A DNA stretch of 64,000 nt, from NCBI GenBank assembly GCA_020310875.1, contig CM035416.1, positions 3,630,709-3,694,708 of the forward strand, written 5' to 3'. The translations under genes were made by a program, and so were the position numbers. Positions 1 through 10,002 of this stretch are shown piece by piece. Every line of letters begins with the position of its first letter. Within the stretch, counting starts at the first letter, position 1. The notes under the pieces are model-generated. The model saw only the letters and a program-made list of their open reading frames with translations. It was not told the origin of the DNA and made no database searches. The stretch comes from Ceratopteris richardii (taxonomy: Eukaryota; Streptophyta; Polypodiopsida; Polypodiales; Pteridaceae).

Positions 1-128
1 GTTCAGTTCAGTTCATCGATCAATAGAGAGAGCTATTCCAGCCATCGTCTTCTCCGTGTGTCTTGCTGTGTTTGTGCTCCTTGTGTGTGCTTCTTGTGTG
101 TCTCTCGCACTTCTACACACACCCAACA
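1..128 (+). repeat. Copia A left LTR, 3' portion
   Basis: The segment matches the last part of the LTR at 4741-5033 and ends in the same CCCAACA. Only the 3' part is in the window. It is followed one base later by an initiator-Met primer-binding site, so it is the 5' LTR of element A. Confidence 0.92.
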
Positions 129-129
129 G

Positions 130-141
130 TGGTATCAGAGC
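130..141 (+). other. Primer-binding site, tRNA-iMet type
   Basis: TGGTATCAGAGC lies one base after the LTR end and is the usual plant Copia primer-binding site complementary to the 3' end of initiator-Met tRNA. An untranslated leader of about 210 bp follows; it contains a small perfect hairpin (GCTGAA-AC-TTCAGC, about 281-294) and nothing else recognised. Confidence 0.93.
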
Positions 142-350
142 AGGTTCAGCTTCTTCCTAAGTTTCGGTTTTTTGCGTGGCGGCGTGCGTGCACTTTAACA
201 GTGCAAATCGACTTCGGAGCATAGAACTGCGAATTTTAGCAGCCCGAAAACATTTCCACCAGGTTTGTGACGGTTTGTGAGCTGAAACTTCAGCACTCAT
301 TTTAGTTTTCGTCGAAGTGAAGATTTTGTCACATTCTTGTTCCTTAGTGA

Positions 351-1300
351 AATGGCGGGCAGCAATGACTTGTTTGGCATGCTTCAAGCTGAAGATAAGC
401 TTGATGGGACCAACTATTCGATGTGGTCTTACATGATGAAGCATGTTCTTGTTGCAAAACAACTTTGGAACATAGTGGGAGATGTAGATCGAAGACCGGC
501 AGGTGCTTCTACTTCATAGTCTACTGTCACAGATGGAGCTTCTTCTTCGAGTACAGTGGTTTCTCCTTCTCCACCTACACAGGAGCAGCTTAGATGGGAT
601 GGAAAAGATGCTCAAGCTCATGCTTTGATTGCGCTTTCAGTGAAGCGTCATATAGTTCCACACATTCGGTCATGTTCTACATCACGACAGGCATGGGACA
701 CTCTTGCTTCTTTGTATGCCGTGCGTAATGAAGCACGCATTGCATACTTGAGGAAGCAACTTGAGGATGTATGTATGGCTAAAAATGAATCGGTGGATGT
801 GTATATGACACGCATCAAGGACTTGAAAGAGCAATTGGCAAACATAGATGAGATCATTCTGGATGCATTACTCATTTCTACATTGTTGAAAGGATTACCG
901 GAATCTTTTCAAAGCTTTGCTACTACACTCCGTTTGGTTGCAAAAGGAAATCCTAATATGTATGCATTTGATGAGGTTGTGTCTCTTCTTTTGCAAGAAG
1001 AGCAATCTAGAGTGAATAGGAGTGGTTTGATTGAGGGAACGCAAGCACTTGCTATCTCACAAAAGGGGAAAAGCAAGTATGGTTCAGCTTTGGGTTCATC
1101 AAAACCAAAGCCTCAAGCTTCCTCTTCCACTCATTCCTCTAATGATGGTGATTTGCAAAAGAAGAAGAGATGCAAATATTGCCGAAAGGCTGGTCATACT
1201 ATTGATGAGTGTAGAAAGCTTGCTAAACGCAACGAAAAGAAGAAGGAATCGGGCATGTCTATTGCTGAAAATTCAGCAAATGCAAAGAATGATGAAGCTA
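351..1300 (+). pseudogene. gag: Copia A gag region
   Basis: This is the capsid-like gag of element A. The start at 351 gives MAGSNDLFGMLQAEDKLDGT, and element B has a clear counterpart at 5100 (MAESSDVFRMLAVEDKLDGT), which supports the start. The body follows the UBN2-type Copia gag pattern, with the conserved stretch from AWDTLASLY onwards. A CCHC zinc knuckle at about 1171-1213 (CKYC..GHTIDEC, CX2CX4HX4C) marks the nucleocapsid part, expected to bind the element RNA. It is part of a broken gag-pol. Confidence 0.88.
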
Positions 1301-1379
1301 ACATGGCTCAAGATTTTTGGGCATGTGTTGTTACATGTCATTATGATGCTTCTTTACATTCTAAATGTATGGTTGTGAG

Positions 1380-2715
1380 TGAGGCTTATTCGGATTGGTT
1401 CTTTGATAGTGGTGCTTCAAAGCACATAACATCATGCAAAAGATTTTTTGCCTCTTTGAAAGATGCACCTAAAGGAGGACATGTGGTGTGTGCAAACAAT
1501 GCCTCTTCTCCTATCATTGGAGTAGGAGAAATTGAGCTTACGGCTGGAAATGGACGTGTGATTCTCTTGAAAAATGCATTGTATGTGCCCGGTATCAAGA
1601 AGAACTTAATTTTAGTTCCGTTGATTGCCAAAGCTGGACTTCATGTACACTTTGTTGATGATAAGTGTATGGTTCATGATTTCAACAATGGTGATGTTAT
1701 CGTGATGTCTGGTACATTATGTAATGGTTTGTATCGCATGGATACATACAAGAGGGCTTCCTCGAATGCCTTAGTTGCTCATACTTCTTCCATGGCTGAA
1801 ATGGAGCTTTGGCATGCTCGTTTTGGTCATTTAAACTTCAATAGTTTGCTCTACTTGCAAAAGAAGGACATGATTATTGGCTTGCCTACACTTGAGTCCA
1901 TTGAAAAGCATGCATGTGAAGGTTGCATTCTTGGAAAAATGCATCGTGCTTCTTTTCTGAAAGATAGTCATACACACACTACAAGAAAATTGCAACTTGT
2001 TCATAGTGATGTATGTGGTCCGGTCAAGACTCCATCTTTTGGGAAGCATGTATATTTTGTTACCTTCATTGATGATGCTACTCGCCATACATGGGTGTAT
2101 CCTATGAAAGCAAAGAATGAGGTATTTTCTTGCTTCAAAGCATTTTTAGCTATGGCTGAAAATTTTTCTTCACAAAAGCTTTTGACTCTACGCACGGATC
2201 GTGGTGGTGAATACATGTCACATGAGTTTAATGCTTTTCTTTGTGAAAGAGGTATTTCACACCAATGTACGGTGCCATATACACCTCAACAAAATGGTGT
2301 TGCCGAGCGTAAAAATAGAACTTTACTTGAAATGGCATGGTGTATGGTTAAAGGAAAGCATCTTCCTCATAAGTTTTGGATGGAAGCGGTCATGTGTGCA
2401 AACTATGTGTTGAATCGGTGCCCTACAAAAGCATTGAGAGTCATCACTCCTTATGAGGCTTGGAATGGTCATAAGCCTATGGTTAGTCATATGCGTGTGT
2501 TTGGTTGTTTGGCATATGCTCTTGTGCCATCACAACAACGTCACAAACTTGATGACAAGGCAAAGAAATGTATATTTGTTGGTTATAGTGCTGAAAGTAA
2601 GGGATATCGGTTGTACCATCCATTGGCGAACACAATTATTGTGAGTCGAGATGTGATATTTGCTAAAAATTCAGTTTTCCCTCTACTTGAATGCAAAAAA
2701 ACTGCCAACAGTTAG
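1380..2715 (+). pseudogene. pol: Copia A protease, GAG-pre-integrase and integrase region
   Basis: The aspartic protease shows the FDSGASKHIT active-site signature near 1399-1428. A GAG-pre-integrase zinc domain follows at about 1800-1960 (LWHARFGHLNF, then CEGCILGKM). The integrase catalytic core covers about 1995-2450, with the first acidic residue in HSDVCGP, then FVTFIDDATRHTWVYPMKAK, and the glutamate in YTPQQNGVAERKN. The C-terminal part carries the typical VFGCLAY and KCIFVGYS motifs. In a Copia element these process the polyprotein and insert the cDNA. This order before reverse transcriptase fixes the superfamily. Confidence 0.9.
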
Positions 2716-2789
2716 CTCACAAGATGTGTTCGATATACTCAAGCCTTTGTTCCAAAATGGTGCGCTTGAATATGGCCATGTAGACCAGC

Positions 2790-2965
2790 CAACTGAGGTT
2801 CAAAAGGGCTGAAAAATTCCAGCCAAATCGGGCTGAAAATGCAGAGAATTTCCAGCCAAACATGGCTGAAAAAATTCAGCCAAAAATTATCAAAACTGTT
2901 GGAAATTTCCAGCCACATATGGCTGAAAATATGGCTGAAACTCAGCATGAAATTCAGCCCACACA
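2790..2965 (+). repeat. GGCTGAAA / TTCAGCC repeat-rich linker in Copia A
   Basis: Between the integrase and reverse transcriptase domains there is a short degenerate array. GGCTGAAA occurs about five times, alternating with TTCCAGCC or TTCAGCC about five times. The two motifs are near reverse complements, so the stretch can fold into several small hairpins. In the forward frame it reads as a repeating peptide of the type FQPxMAE. Element B is cut before this position, so conservation cannot be tested in the window. Confidence 0.75.
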
Positions 2966-3169
2966 TGATATACGTATTGAAGATGTATTACATAATGAAC
3001 GTATGTCTATCAAGAGTGCACAATCTATGCCAAAGTGGCTGAAACAAACTTTGCAGGACAGCAAATTGAGTGCATCTTTACTTGGTAGAACAAGATCAAG
3101 CTCTCACCATGCATCAAGTAATTTTGTGGATTATTCTCTTATTGCTACAGCATGTAATGAAGAGCCACT

Positions 3170-4694
3170 TTCTTTTGAAGATGCATGTGACGATCCACAA
3201 TGGATGAGTGCTATGCAATCAGAAATGGATTCCATACATAGGAATGGTACTTGGGAGTTATGTGAATTGCCAAAAGGAAAGAATGTCATTGGTACAATGT
3301 GGGTTTACAAGATTAAGAGAAAATATAATGGTAGCATTGATCGCTACAAAGCTAGATTGGTTGCCAAAGGATATGCACAACAATATGGCATTGACTATGA
3401 GGAAACTTTTGCACCTACTTCATGCATGACTACCATTTGTACTGTAGTTGCATTGGCTACCCATCAAGGTTGGAAAGTGCATCAATTGGACATAAAAACA
3501 GCCTTCTTGAATGGAGATTTGCAAGCAGAGGTCTATGTGAAGCAACCTCCTGGATTTTCCATGAAAGGAAAAGAGCATATGGTTTGTCGCTTGCATAAAG
3601 CCTTGTATGGTCTCAAGCAAGCTCCACGTGCATGGTATGACCAAATACATAAGCACTTGATTGCTCTTGGCTTCACATGTAGTCCGATTGAAAGCACACT
3701 CTATGTATGCAAAAATGGGGCTGATCTTATAGTGCTTGTTCTTTATGTCGATGACATACTCTTGACTGGGTCATGTGATGCAAAACTTGACATTCTTATG
3801 GCTGATTTGCAGCATACTTTTGATGTCACTTATCTTGGTCTTTTGAGCTACTATCTTGGCATCCAGTTTGTATCCGTTGAGGGGGGAATTGTTATGCATC
3901 AAGCAAAGTATGTTGAAAAACTACTTCAACATTTTGACTTTGAGGATTGCAAGCCAGTTTCCACACCAGTTGAGACAGGATTCAGGTTCTCAGTTGAGGA
4001 TTCCAGTGATGCATTTGACACTTCTCTTTATCAGCAGGCTGTGGGATGTCTTATATATGCATGCAACACAAGGCCGGATATACAGTATGCAGTTTCCCAG
4101 TTGAGTCAATTCATGCATAGCCCTGGCACTAAGCATTGGCAAGTGGTGAAACGTGTGTTTAGATATCTTTGAGGCACTTTGAGCTTAGGTCTCTTTTATG
4201 GCAGAGATATTCAGCCATGCTTACATGCTTTTACAGATAGTGATTGGGCTGGTTGTTATGATACTCGCGTGTCCACTAGTGGTAATTGCTTTTTCCTTGG
4301 AGACTCATGCATATCTTGGTTGAGTAAGAAGCAACCTACAGTGGCGACATCAATTTGTGAAGCTAAGTACAGGGAAGTTTTCACAGCTACAATGGAGTGT
4401 ATATGGCTGAGACGCCTATTGATGGATCTTTGCATGGAGATTGATGTTGCTACGCATATTCTCACTGATAGTCAGAGTGCTTTGGCTGTTGCACGAAACC
4501 CAGTGTTTCATGCATGGACCAAACATATTGAGGTGCATTACCACTATGTGAGAGAACGCCTTCATGCAGGAGATATTGATTTGGTATACGTGCCTACACA
4601 AGATAATGTGGCAGACATACTCACCAAAGCTCTTCCACGGGAAAAGTTTGAAGCTTTTCGCAAAGCTTTAGGCTTATTACCTTGTGGGGGCTGA
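3170..4694 (+). pseudogene. pol: Copia A reverse transcriptase and RNase H region
   Basis: Reverse transcriptase spans roughly 3170-3990. It opens with the Copia-typical WMSAMQSEMDSI, passes through ARLVAKGYAQ and LDIKTAFLNGDL, and has the catalytic YVDDILLTG near 3745-3770. RNase H covers about 4220-4690, with SDWAGC, the acidic ILTDSQSAL and the Copia-typical RTKHIEVHYH-like and ADILTKAL blocks. These copy element RNA into cDNA. The region belongs to the same broken gag-pol as the upstream parts. Confidence 0.9.
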
Positions 4695-4729
4695 TCTGTC
4701 ACTCCCTTTATGTGTTCACATCATTTGCT

Positions 4730-4740
4730 CCAAGGGGGTT
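4730..4740 (+). promoter_or_regulatory. Polypurine tract region of Copia A
   Basis: A short G-rich tract (CAAGGGGG) lies immediately before the right LTR, where plus-strand DNA synthesis is primed in LTR elements. Confidence 0.75.
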
Positions 4741-5033
4741 TGTTACACTTATGTGTTCCTCGAGTAGCTTTGATGTGAACCTTTTCCCTATACATGGGCA
4801 CTTTTTACTCTAGTGCTAGCTAGAGGTTTTTTCCCCATGTTACCACATACTTGATACTCTCATATGTGGTGGTACTTTGTACTTAGGGATATCATTCAGC
4901 TCTTAGTTCAGTTCAGTTCATAGATCAATAGAGAGAGCTATTCCAGCCATCGTCTTCTCCGTGTGTCTTGCTGCGTTTGTGCTCCTTGTGTGTGCTTTTT
5001 GTGTGTGTCTCGCACTTTTACACACACCCAACA
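4741..5033 (+). repeat. Copia A right LTR (also abuts element B)
   Basis: This 293-bp LTR begins TGTT and ends AACA, a perfect terminal inverted repeat. Its last 128 bp match positions 1-128. It is directly followed by the leader and gag of a second Copia element, so one LTR sits between two internal regions. No initiator-Met PBS is visible after this copy. Confidence 0.92.
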
Positions 5034-5099
5034 GGCAGTTCTGTTCAACTTTTTGAGATACAGTCAATTTTCTACATCAAGGTATTTTAGTCACTGACC

Positions 5100-5940
5100 A
5101 TGGCTGAAAGTAGTGATGTATTCCGTATGTTGGCTGTTGAGGATAAGTTGGATGGTACCAACTACCCATTATGGGATTATATGATGCGACATGTTTTGGT
5201 TGCAAAAGGACTGTGGAACATTGTGTAGGGTGTTGAAAAACGTCCTATCATACCTGCAACTATTACAACTGCAGGTACTGAAGCTGATGTAGAAGGTGTC
5301 GAAGATGATGATATTCTACATATTCCTATTCGTGCTGCGGTTTCTGTTGCACCTACTGCAGAGCAAATTCCCTGGGATGGTAGAGATGCCCAAGCACATG
5401 CATTGATAGCTTTGTCTGTCAAACGTGCCATTATTCCTCACATTCGCTCTTGCAAAACAGCTAAGGATGCTTGGGATACACTTACCACATTGTACCAAGC
5501 TAGGAATGAGGCTCGTGTTGCTTACCTTCGAAAACAGCTCGAGAGTGAGCACATGAATGAAGGTGATTCTATGGAGAGTTTCCTAACGAAGATCAAAGTT
5601 TGAAGGAACATTTGATTTCTGCTGATGAGGTTATATCAGATAGCTCACTTGTGTAGACCGTTTTGAATGGTCTTCCTAATTCATATCAGAGTTTTGCTTC
5701 TACTCTTCAGTTGATGATGAAAGGCAATCCAAATGCCTTATGATTTGAGGAGTTAGTCTCTATTACGTTGTAGGAGGATAGTCAAGGTAGAACAGGTCCA
5801 TTATGCGAGTTGCAGATCAAGCTTTCTTGGCTAGTCAGAAGGGCAAAGGAAAATGGAGCTCTTCAACTAGTAAGCAGAAATCTGCTTATTCTGCATATTC
5901 GAATGCAGGAAGAAGAATGGGTGTTTACTATTGTCTATAG
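5100..5940 (+). pseudogene. gag: Copia B gag region
   Basis: The gag start is MAESSDVFRMLAVEDKLDGT and aligns with element A over its length, including HIRSCKTAKDAWDTLTTLYQ and RNEARVAYLRKQLE. The zinc-knuckle part is poorly preserved. This is a decayed capsid-like gene with several interruptions. Confidence 0.82.
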
Positions 5941-5969
5941 TTTTGACCCATCTTCTCATGAGTAGTGCA

Positions 5970-7432
5970 TGTCTGCAGTAGACTTAGATGTTTGGTATTT
6001 TGACAATGGGGCAACCAAACATATTACCTCGCAGTGCAGTTTCTTCTCTTCACTCGAGCCTGCTGCTCTAGGGAATACTGTTACATGCGCCAACAACTCC
6101 TCTTGTCCTGTTATGGGAGTTGGTAAGATCATTTTGACTACTGCTGATCGTAGTTTTTTCACTTTGCCAGATGCTTTATTTGTGCCAGGGATCAAGAAGA
6201 ACCTGTTATCAGTTTCTGCATTAGCCAAGATTGGCTTGGTTGTGAAATTTATTGATGACAGGTGTACAATTCATGATATGTCAAATGGTGATGTGATTAT
6301 TGCTTTTGACATTTTATTTCGTGGGCTATATAAGCTCATAGACTATGAAAGATCTGTAAATGATTTGGCATGTGGAGTAAATGATTCTCAAGCTATGTCA
6401 GATGCAAAGCTTTGGCATGCATGCTTTGGTCATCTGAATTTTTCTAGTTTGCTACGCCTCCAGAAATCTGAAATGGTGTCCTCTTTGCCCAAACTTGAGG
6501 CACCTGGAAAACATGTTTGTGAAGGTTGTATTTTAGGCAAAATGCAGTGTTTGTCCTTTCCAAAAGATGGTTCAGTTCGGGCTACTCAGAAATTGTAGCT
6601 TGTACCTAGTGATGTCTGTGGTCCTATGCAAACACCTTCTTTTGGGAATTATCTTTACTTTGTGACTTTCATCGATGATTTTTCCAGGCATGCATGGGTA
6701 TATCCATTGAAGGCAAAGTCCGAAGTATTCATGTGCTTCAAACAGTTTTTGGTTTTGGCTGAAAATCTGTCAGCATGTAAAATGGGCACCCTCCATTCTG
6801 ATCGAGGGGGGGAATATACGTTTTCTGATTTTAATACATTTTTGGCTGAACGTGGGATAAAACACCAGTGTAGAGTGACATATACACCTCAACAAAATGG
6901 AGTTGCTAAACGAAAGAACATGTCACTCATGGAGATGGCAAGGTGTATGGTCAAGAGTCAGGCTTTACCACATTGTTTCTAGCTTGAGGCTCTCATGTGT
7001 GCAGCATATGTACTGGATAGGTGTCCCACTAAAGCAGTGCACTCTATCACTCCATATGAGGCTTGGCATAACTGCAAGCGATATGTTGCTCATCTGTGTG
7101 TTTTTGGTTGTTTGGCATATGCATTAGTGCCTAAACAACATCACAGAAAATTAGATGATAAAGCAGTAAAATGTATTTTTGTTGGGTATAGTTCTGAAAG
7201 TAAAGGCTATCGTCTATTTCATCCACACACTAAATGCATTCTGGTTAGCCATGATGTTGTTTTTGTGGAAGATGCTATTCAGCCATTGCTCTCATGTACT
7301 AAGGAGACATTTATTAGCTCCAAAGTCATGTATGATACTTTGCTGCCTCTTTTTACAGGTGGACAGTCTAGTGCTGATCCCAATGAGGCAGTTGACAGTA
7401 GTCAGAGGCACAGAAGACGCGGAAGCATGTGA
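5970..7432 (+). pseudogene. pol: Copia B protease, GAG-pre-integrase and integrase region
   Basis: The protease region begins near 5990 (DVWYFD..ATKHIT). The GAG-pre-integrase block is at about 6410-6550 (LWHACFGHLNF, CEGCILGKM). The integrase core runs about 6600-7000 (YFVTFIDDFSRHAWVYPLKA, YTPQQNGVA), followed by VFGCLAYALVP and KCIFVGYSSESKGYR. The order is the same as in A. No reverse transcriptase follows. Confidence 0.87.
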
Positions 7433-7440
7433 AGACAGAG

Positions 7441-7523
7441 CACAACAAAGTAGCACGGAGTCAGTAGAATCATTTTTCAAAGAATTATGTTTTATAAATA
7501 CTTAAAAAAAAAAACTCGAACAA
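7441..7523. other. Junction between Copia B and Gypsy C
   Basis: A short AT-rich stretch with a run of about a dozen A residues near 7504-7514. It has no recognisable coding content or target duplication, because Gypsy C has no right LTR to compare. Confidence 0.6.
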
Positions 7524-8056
7524 TGATTTTCATCACTTTTGTACCATATGTAACATAGAAAAACCATTTTTGTAATTTATAGCTCCATGTTGTGCAAGCC
7601 AAGGAGTCCTCGCGCTTGAGGAGCTTAGGTAGAATGAGCGTACCAATTTTGGTTATTATTAGATACCGTTTACCCTTTCAAATAACATCTAGAACCTATT
7701 TTTTAACAATGTCGATCACTAGATGTGAAAGCGATCAAAACTAGTCTAAAATCTATAAAAAGAGCTAGAGAGCTCATTTTTGAGGTTAGCTTGTGTGAGT
7801 AGAGAAGAGCTTAGAGCTATTTTGAGCTTGTAAGAGTGTTCTTGAGTAATAGAGTCTAATTCTCACTTTCCATTGTGTCTTGCTTGTCTCTTCATTGTGT
7901 GTGTGTATGTGTGTGTGCATCTCTATGCTTCTCACCTTCACTCTCACTACATCTCACGTTCACGATCTTCATATCACTCCTATCTCTTCCGTGGATTGAC
8001 ATTAAGGAGGTGGAGCTTCTTAACGTGGTTCTCACCATTGTGCTAGAGCAACACCA
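7524..8056 (+). repeat. Gypsy C 5' LTR
   Basis: This LTR of about 533 bp starts TGATTTTCATCA and ends ACACCA. It is homologous to the LTRs at 38854-39336 (- strand) and 40620-41104, sharing the block around TGCAAGCCAAGGAGTCCT, the TATA region and a TG-rich stretch. The PBS follows after four bases. Confidence 0.9.
7754..7762 (+). promoter_or_regulatory. Putative TATA box in Gypsy C LTR
   Basis: TATAAAAAG is followed by GCTAGAGAGCTC. The same TATA-plus-AGAGCTC arrangement occurs in the D and G LTRs, which supports a core promoter for the element RNA. Confidence 0.7.
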
Positions 8057-8060
8057 AATT

Positions 8061-8078
8061 TGGCACCGTTGCCGGGGA
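8061..8078 (+). other. Primer-binding site, tRNA-Asp type (C)
   Basis: TGGCACCGTTGCCGGGGA matches, with one difference, the TGGCGCCGTTGCCGGGGA site complementary to the 3' end of plant Asp tRNA, the primer known for Athila and Tat-type Gypsy elements. Confidence 0.9.
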
Positions 8079-8096
8079 TCGAGTCTATGATGAATG

Positions 8097-8108
8097 TGTG
8101 ATGGTAAG
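8097..8108 (+). promoter_or_regulatory. Conserved leader motif TGTGATGGTAAG (C)
   Basis: This 12-mer lies 18 bases after the PBS and is identical in the leaders of C, D, G and H. It contains ATG followed by a donor-like GTAAG. An acceptor-like CTTGCAG lies at 8351-8357 after a GA-rich and T-rich stretch. The function is unknown; a leader splice site or a packaging signal are possibilities. Confidence 0.6.
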
Positions 8109-8433
8109 AGTATAGAAACAAGTGGCGTTGGAAGGTAAAAATTTCAGTTTTTCTTGTTGTTTTTAGTTAATTTTTAGTGTTTTTCACCTCCCCCATACTC
8201 CAATTATCTTCATCACCGCATCATCATCTTCCACTCCAAAAAAATCAAATAATTCACCATATCCACCCATTCTCCTCATTTCCCCTCATTTGTGCATGCG
8301 AGAGAGAGAGAGCTTTTATGCTTGCATGTGCTACTGTGTCTTTGAGTTTTCTTGCAGGTAAAGTGCTCCAGTGCATCAGGAAAGCTTGCAAAAGGTAAAA
8401 TTTCACTTTCTGTCAGAAATCTGCCGTGGGTGT

Positions 8434-9098
8434 CAGACCATCGCGATGGTCTGTCAACTTCGACATTTTTGGTAAGTGAGTTCACCACGAGGTAGGCGAC
8501 ACAAGCGCATACACGGATCCACAAACGCTTTACAAAAATTCATAGTTTGGTGGACCATCGCGATTGGCTCACGCCATTGCGATTGTGTAACACCATGGGG
8601 ATTGGCTCACACCATCCTGACGGCTCGGTCAGACCATCGTGACGGTCTCACACCATCGCGACGGTTCACTTGAACCATCGCGATGGTCCTTGACCATTGC
8701 GATGACCCCGTTGACCCCACGCCATCGCGATTGGCTCATGTCATCACGCCGATGCTGCCACGTGGCAAGCTAGACCATCGCGATGATACCTCAAACCATC
8801 GCGACGCCTCGATATTTGAACCATCACGATTGGCTCACGCCATCCTGCTTTGTGACCATCACGACGGGCTCATGCCATCGCGATTGTCCCATTGACCGTT
8901 GACCGATGCCATTGCAATTGCTCGCCGATTAGACCATCGCGATGGTTCATTCACGCCATCGTGATTGCTCACATTTCAGACCATCGCGACAGTTCGCACC
9001 TTCCGACCATCACGATTGTGCCACGCCATCGCGACGGTTCACCTGAACCATCGCGACAGTCCCAGACCATCGCGATTACCTGAGACCATCACGATTGT
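8434..9098 (+). repeat. CCATCGCGATGG palindromic array in Gypsy C leader
   Basis: About 26 degenerate copies of a unit with core CCATCGCGATGG are spaced at roughly 20-30 bp. The first copy, at 8434-8453, is a perfect 20-bp palindrome CAGACCATCGCGATGGTCTG. Many copies end in GGCTCACG or GGTTCAC-type spacers. The array lies between the acceptor-like motif and gag. The ORFs crossing it are by-products of the repeat. Equivalent arrays with different flanks occur in D, G and H. Confidence 0.88.
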
Positions 9099-10002
9099 CC
9101 ACCCCAAACGCAATTTGTAGGGTTTGATTTTTTGGGCAAATTTGGGGCTATTTTTTGAAAATTTTTGGATCATTAAGCTCATAGGAGACCCCTTAGCTCA
9201 TATTTGGAGAAAAACCTGTTTGTCATTTTTCACCCTCGAGGGCCTGAACGCTCATATCCTTTTCATCCGAAGTCCGTTTTTTGAGCTTTATAGCTCGTTA
9301 CAAAGCTCGTATTTTAGAGAGGATAATTTGAGGTTAACCTTGTTGGGACTAGAAAAGCCAGGGGCAGCATAAAAATTTTGGGCAAAAGGGAAGGGACCTT
9401 TAAAAGTGTATATATCAAGTGCTTGATCATCCATTTGAGAGTCGGTCTAATATTGGATTTTTACAAGTCTAGCAAGGACAATCAAGGGCAGTGAAGAACG
9501 CAGGGCTTGGGAAGCGCGGCTTCTTGGCATCAGAGCAACCAACAAAGCTGATTTGAGGTTGGAAGAGTACTCAACCTCCTCAATCAATTACTAGCTTAGG
9601 CTAAACGATAGCATTGTGGATTAGATTAACGACGATAGGGACGCACCAAGTTCAAGAGATTTAACTTTTCAAGTCCAAGACTAAAGTAAAGGTGTGAGAT
9701 ACAAAAACCCAAAGGGAAAGAACTTAAGTCTAACAGAATGAGAACTCAAAAGTACCACATAAAGTCGATTCCTAATGCATACAGTTAGACAAGACAAAAA
9801 CTTAAAGCATTTAGAAAGAATCAAGCAATTAAAAACAAAGAATCATTGACGATTAGAAGAATCGCAAAGTAAATTCATGAACCTTAGATCAGGCAAGCAT
9901 ATAGGTAAGTCAGACCGACGAAGCCTTAGATCATCATAAGCAAGTGTACGAACCACTGCACGATCGTGGGCTCAACAGCTGAATAATAGTTATCCCTACG
10001 AG
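9099..10002 (+). other. Gypsy C leader, array to gag
   Basis: Non-coding leader homologous to the same interval in G (42062-43056), for example the blocks around GGAGAAAAACCTG, the CTAGCTTAGGCTAA tract and the region just before gag. No independent gene is seen. Confidence 0.75.

Larger units (their letters stand above)
1..5033 (+). mobile_element. Copia LTR retrotransposon A (fossil)
   Basis: This is a Ty1/Copia element in the order LTR, initiator-Met PBS, gag with one CCHC knuckle, protease, integrase, reverse transcriptase, RNase H, polypurine tract, LTR. Integrase preceding reverse transcriptase is diagnostic of Copia. The window opens inside the left LTR, so the true left end is missing. 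The visible 128 bp of the left LTR differ from the right LTR at about five positions (about 4% by eye), which suggests a fairly young insertion, perhaps one to a few million years at usual plant rates. The coding part is broken, with roughly three interruptions. The lineage within Copia was not assigned. Confidence 0.93.
5034..7440 (+). mobile_element. Copia LTR retrotransposon B, 5' half only (fossil)
   Basis: This is a second Copia internal region, related to A throughout gag, protease and integrase but clearly diverged. It has a very short leader of about 66 bp with no recognisable PBS. Reverse transcriptase, RNase H and right LTR are absent; recognisable Copia sequence stops near 7430, just before Gypsy C begins. 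The remaining part is broken, with more than five interruptions, so it looks older than A. Confidence 0.88.

Noticed and set aside
8476-9083. Small ORFs across the C leader array
   Set aside because: Short, made of array units and spacers, without homologues in the leaders of D, G or H.
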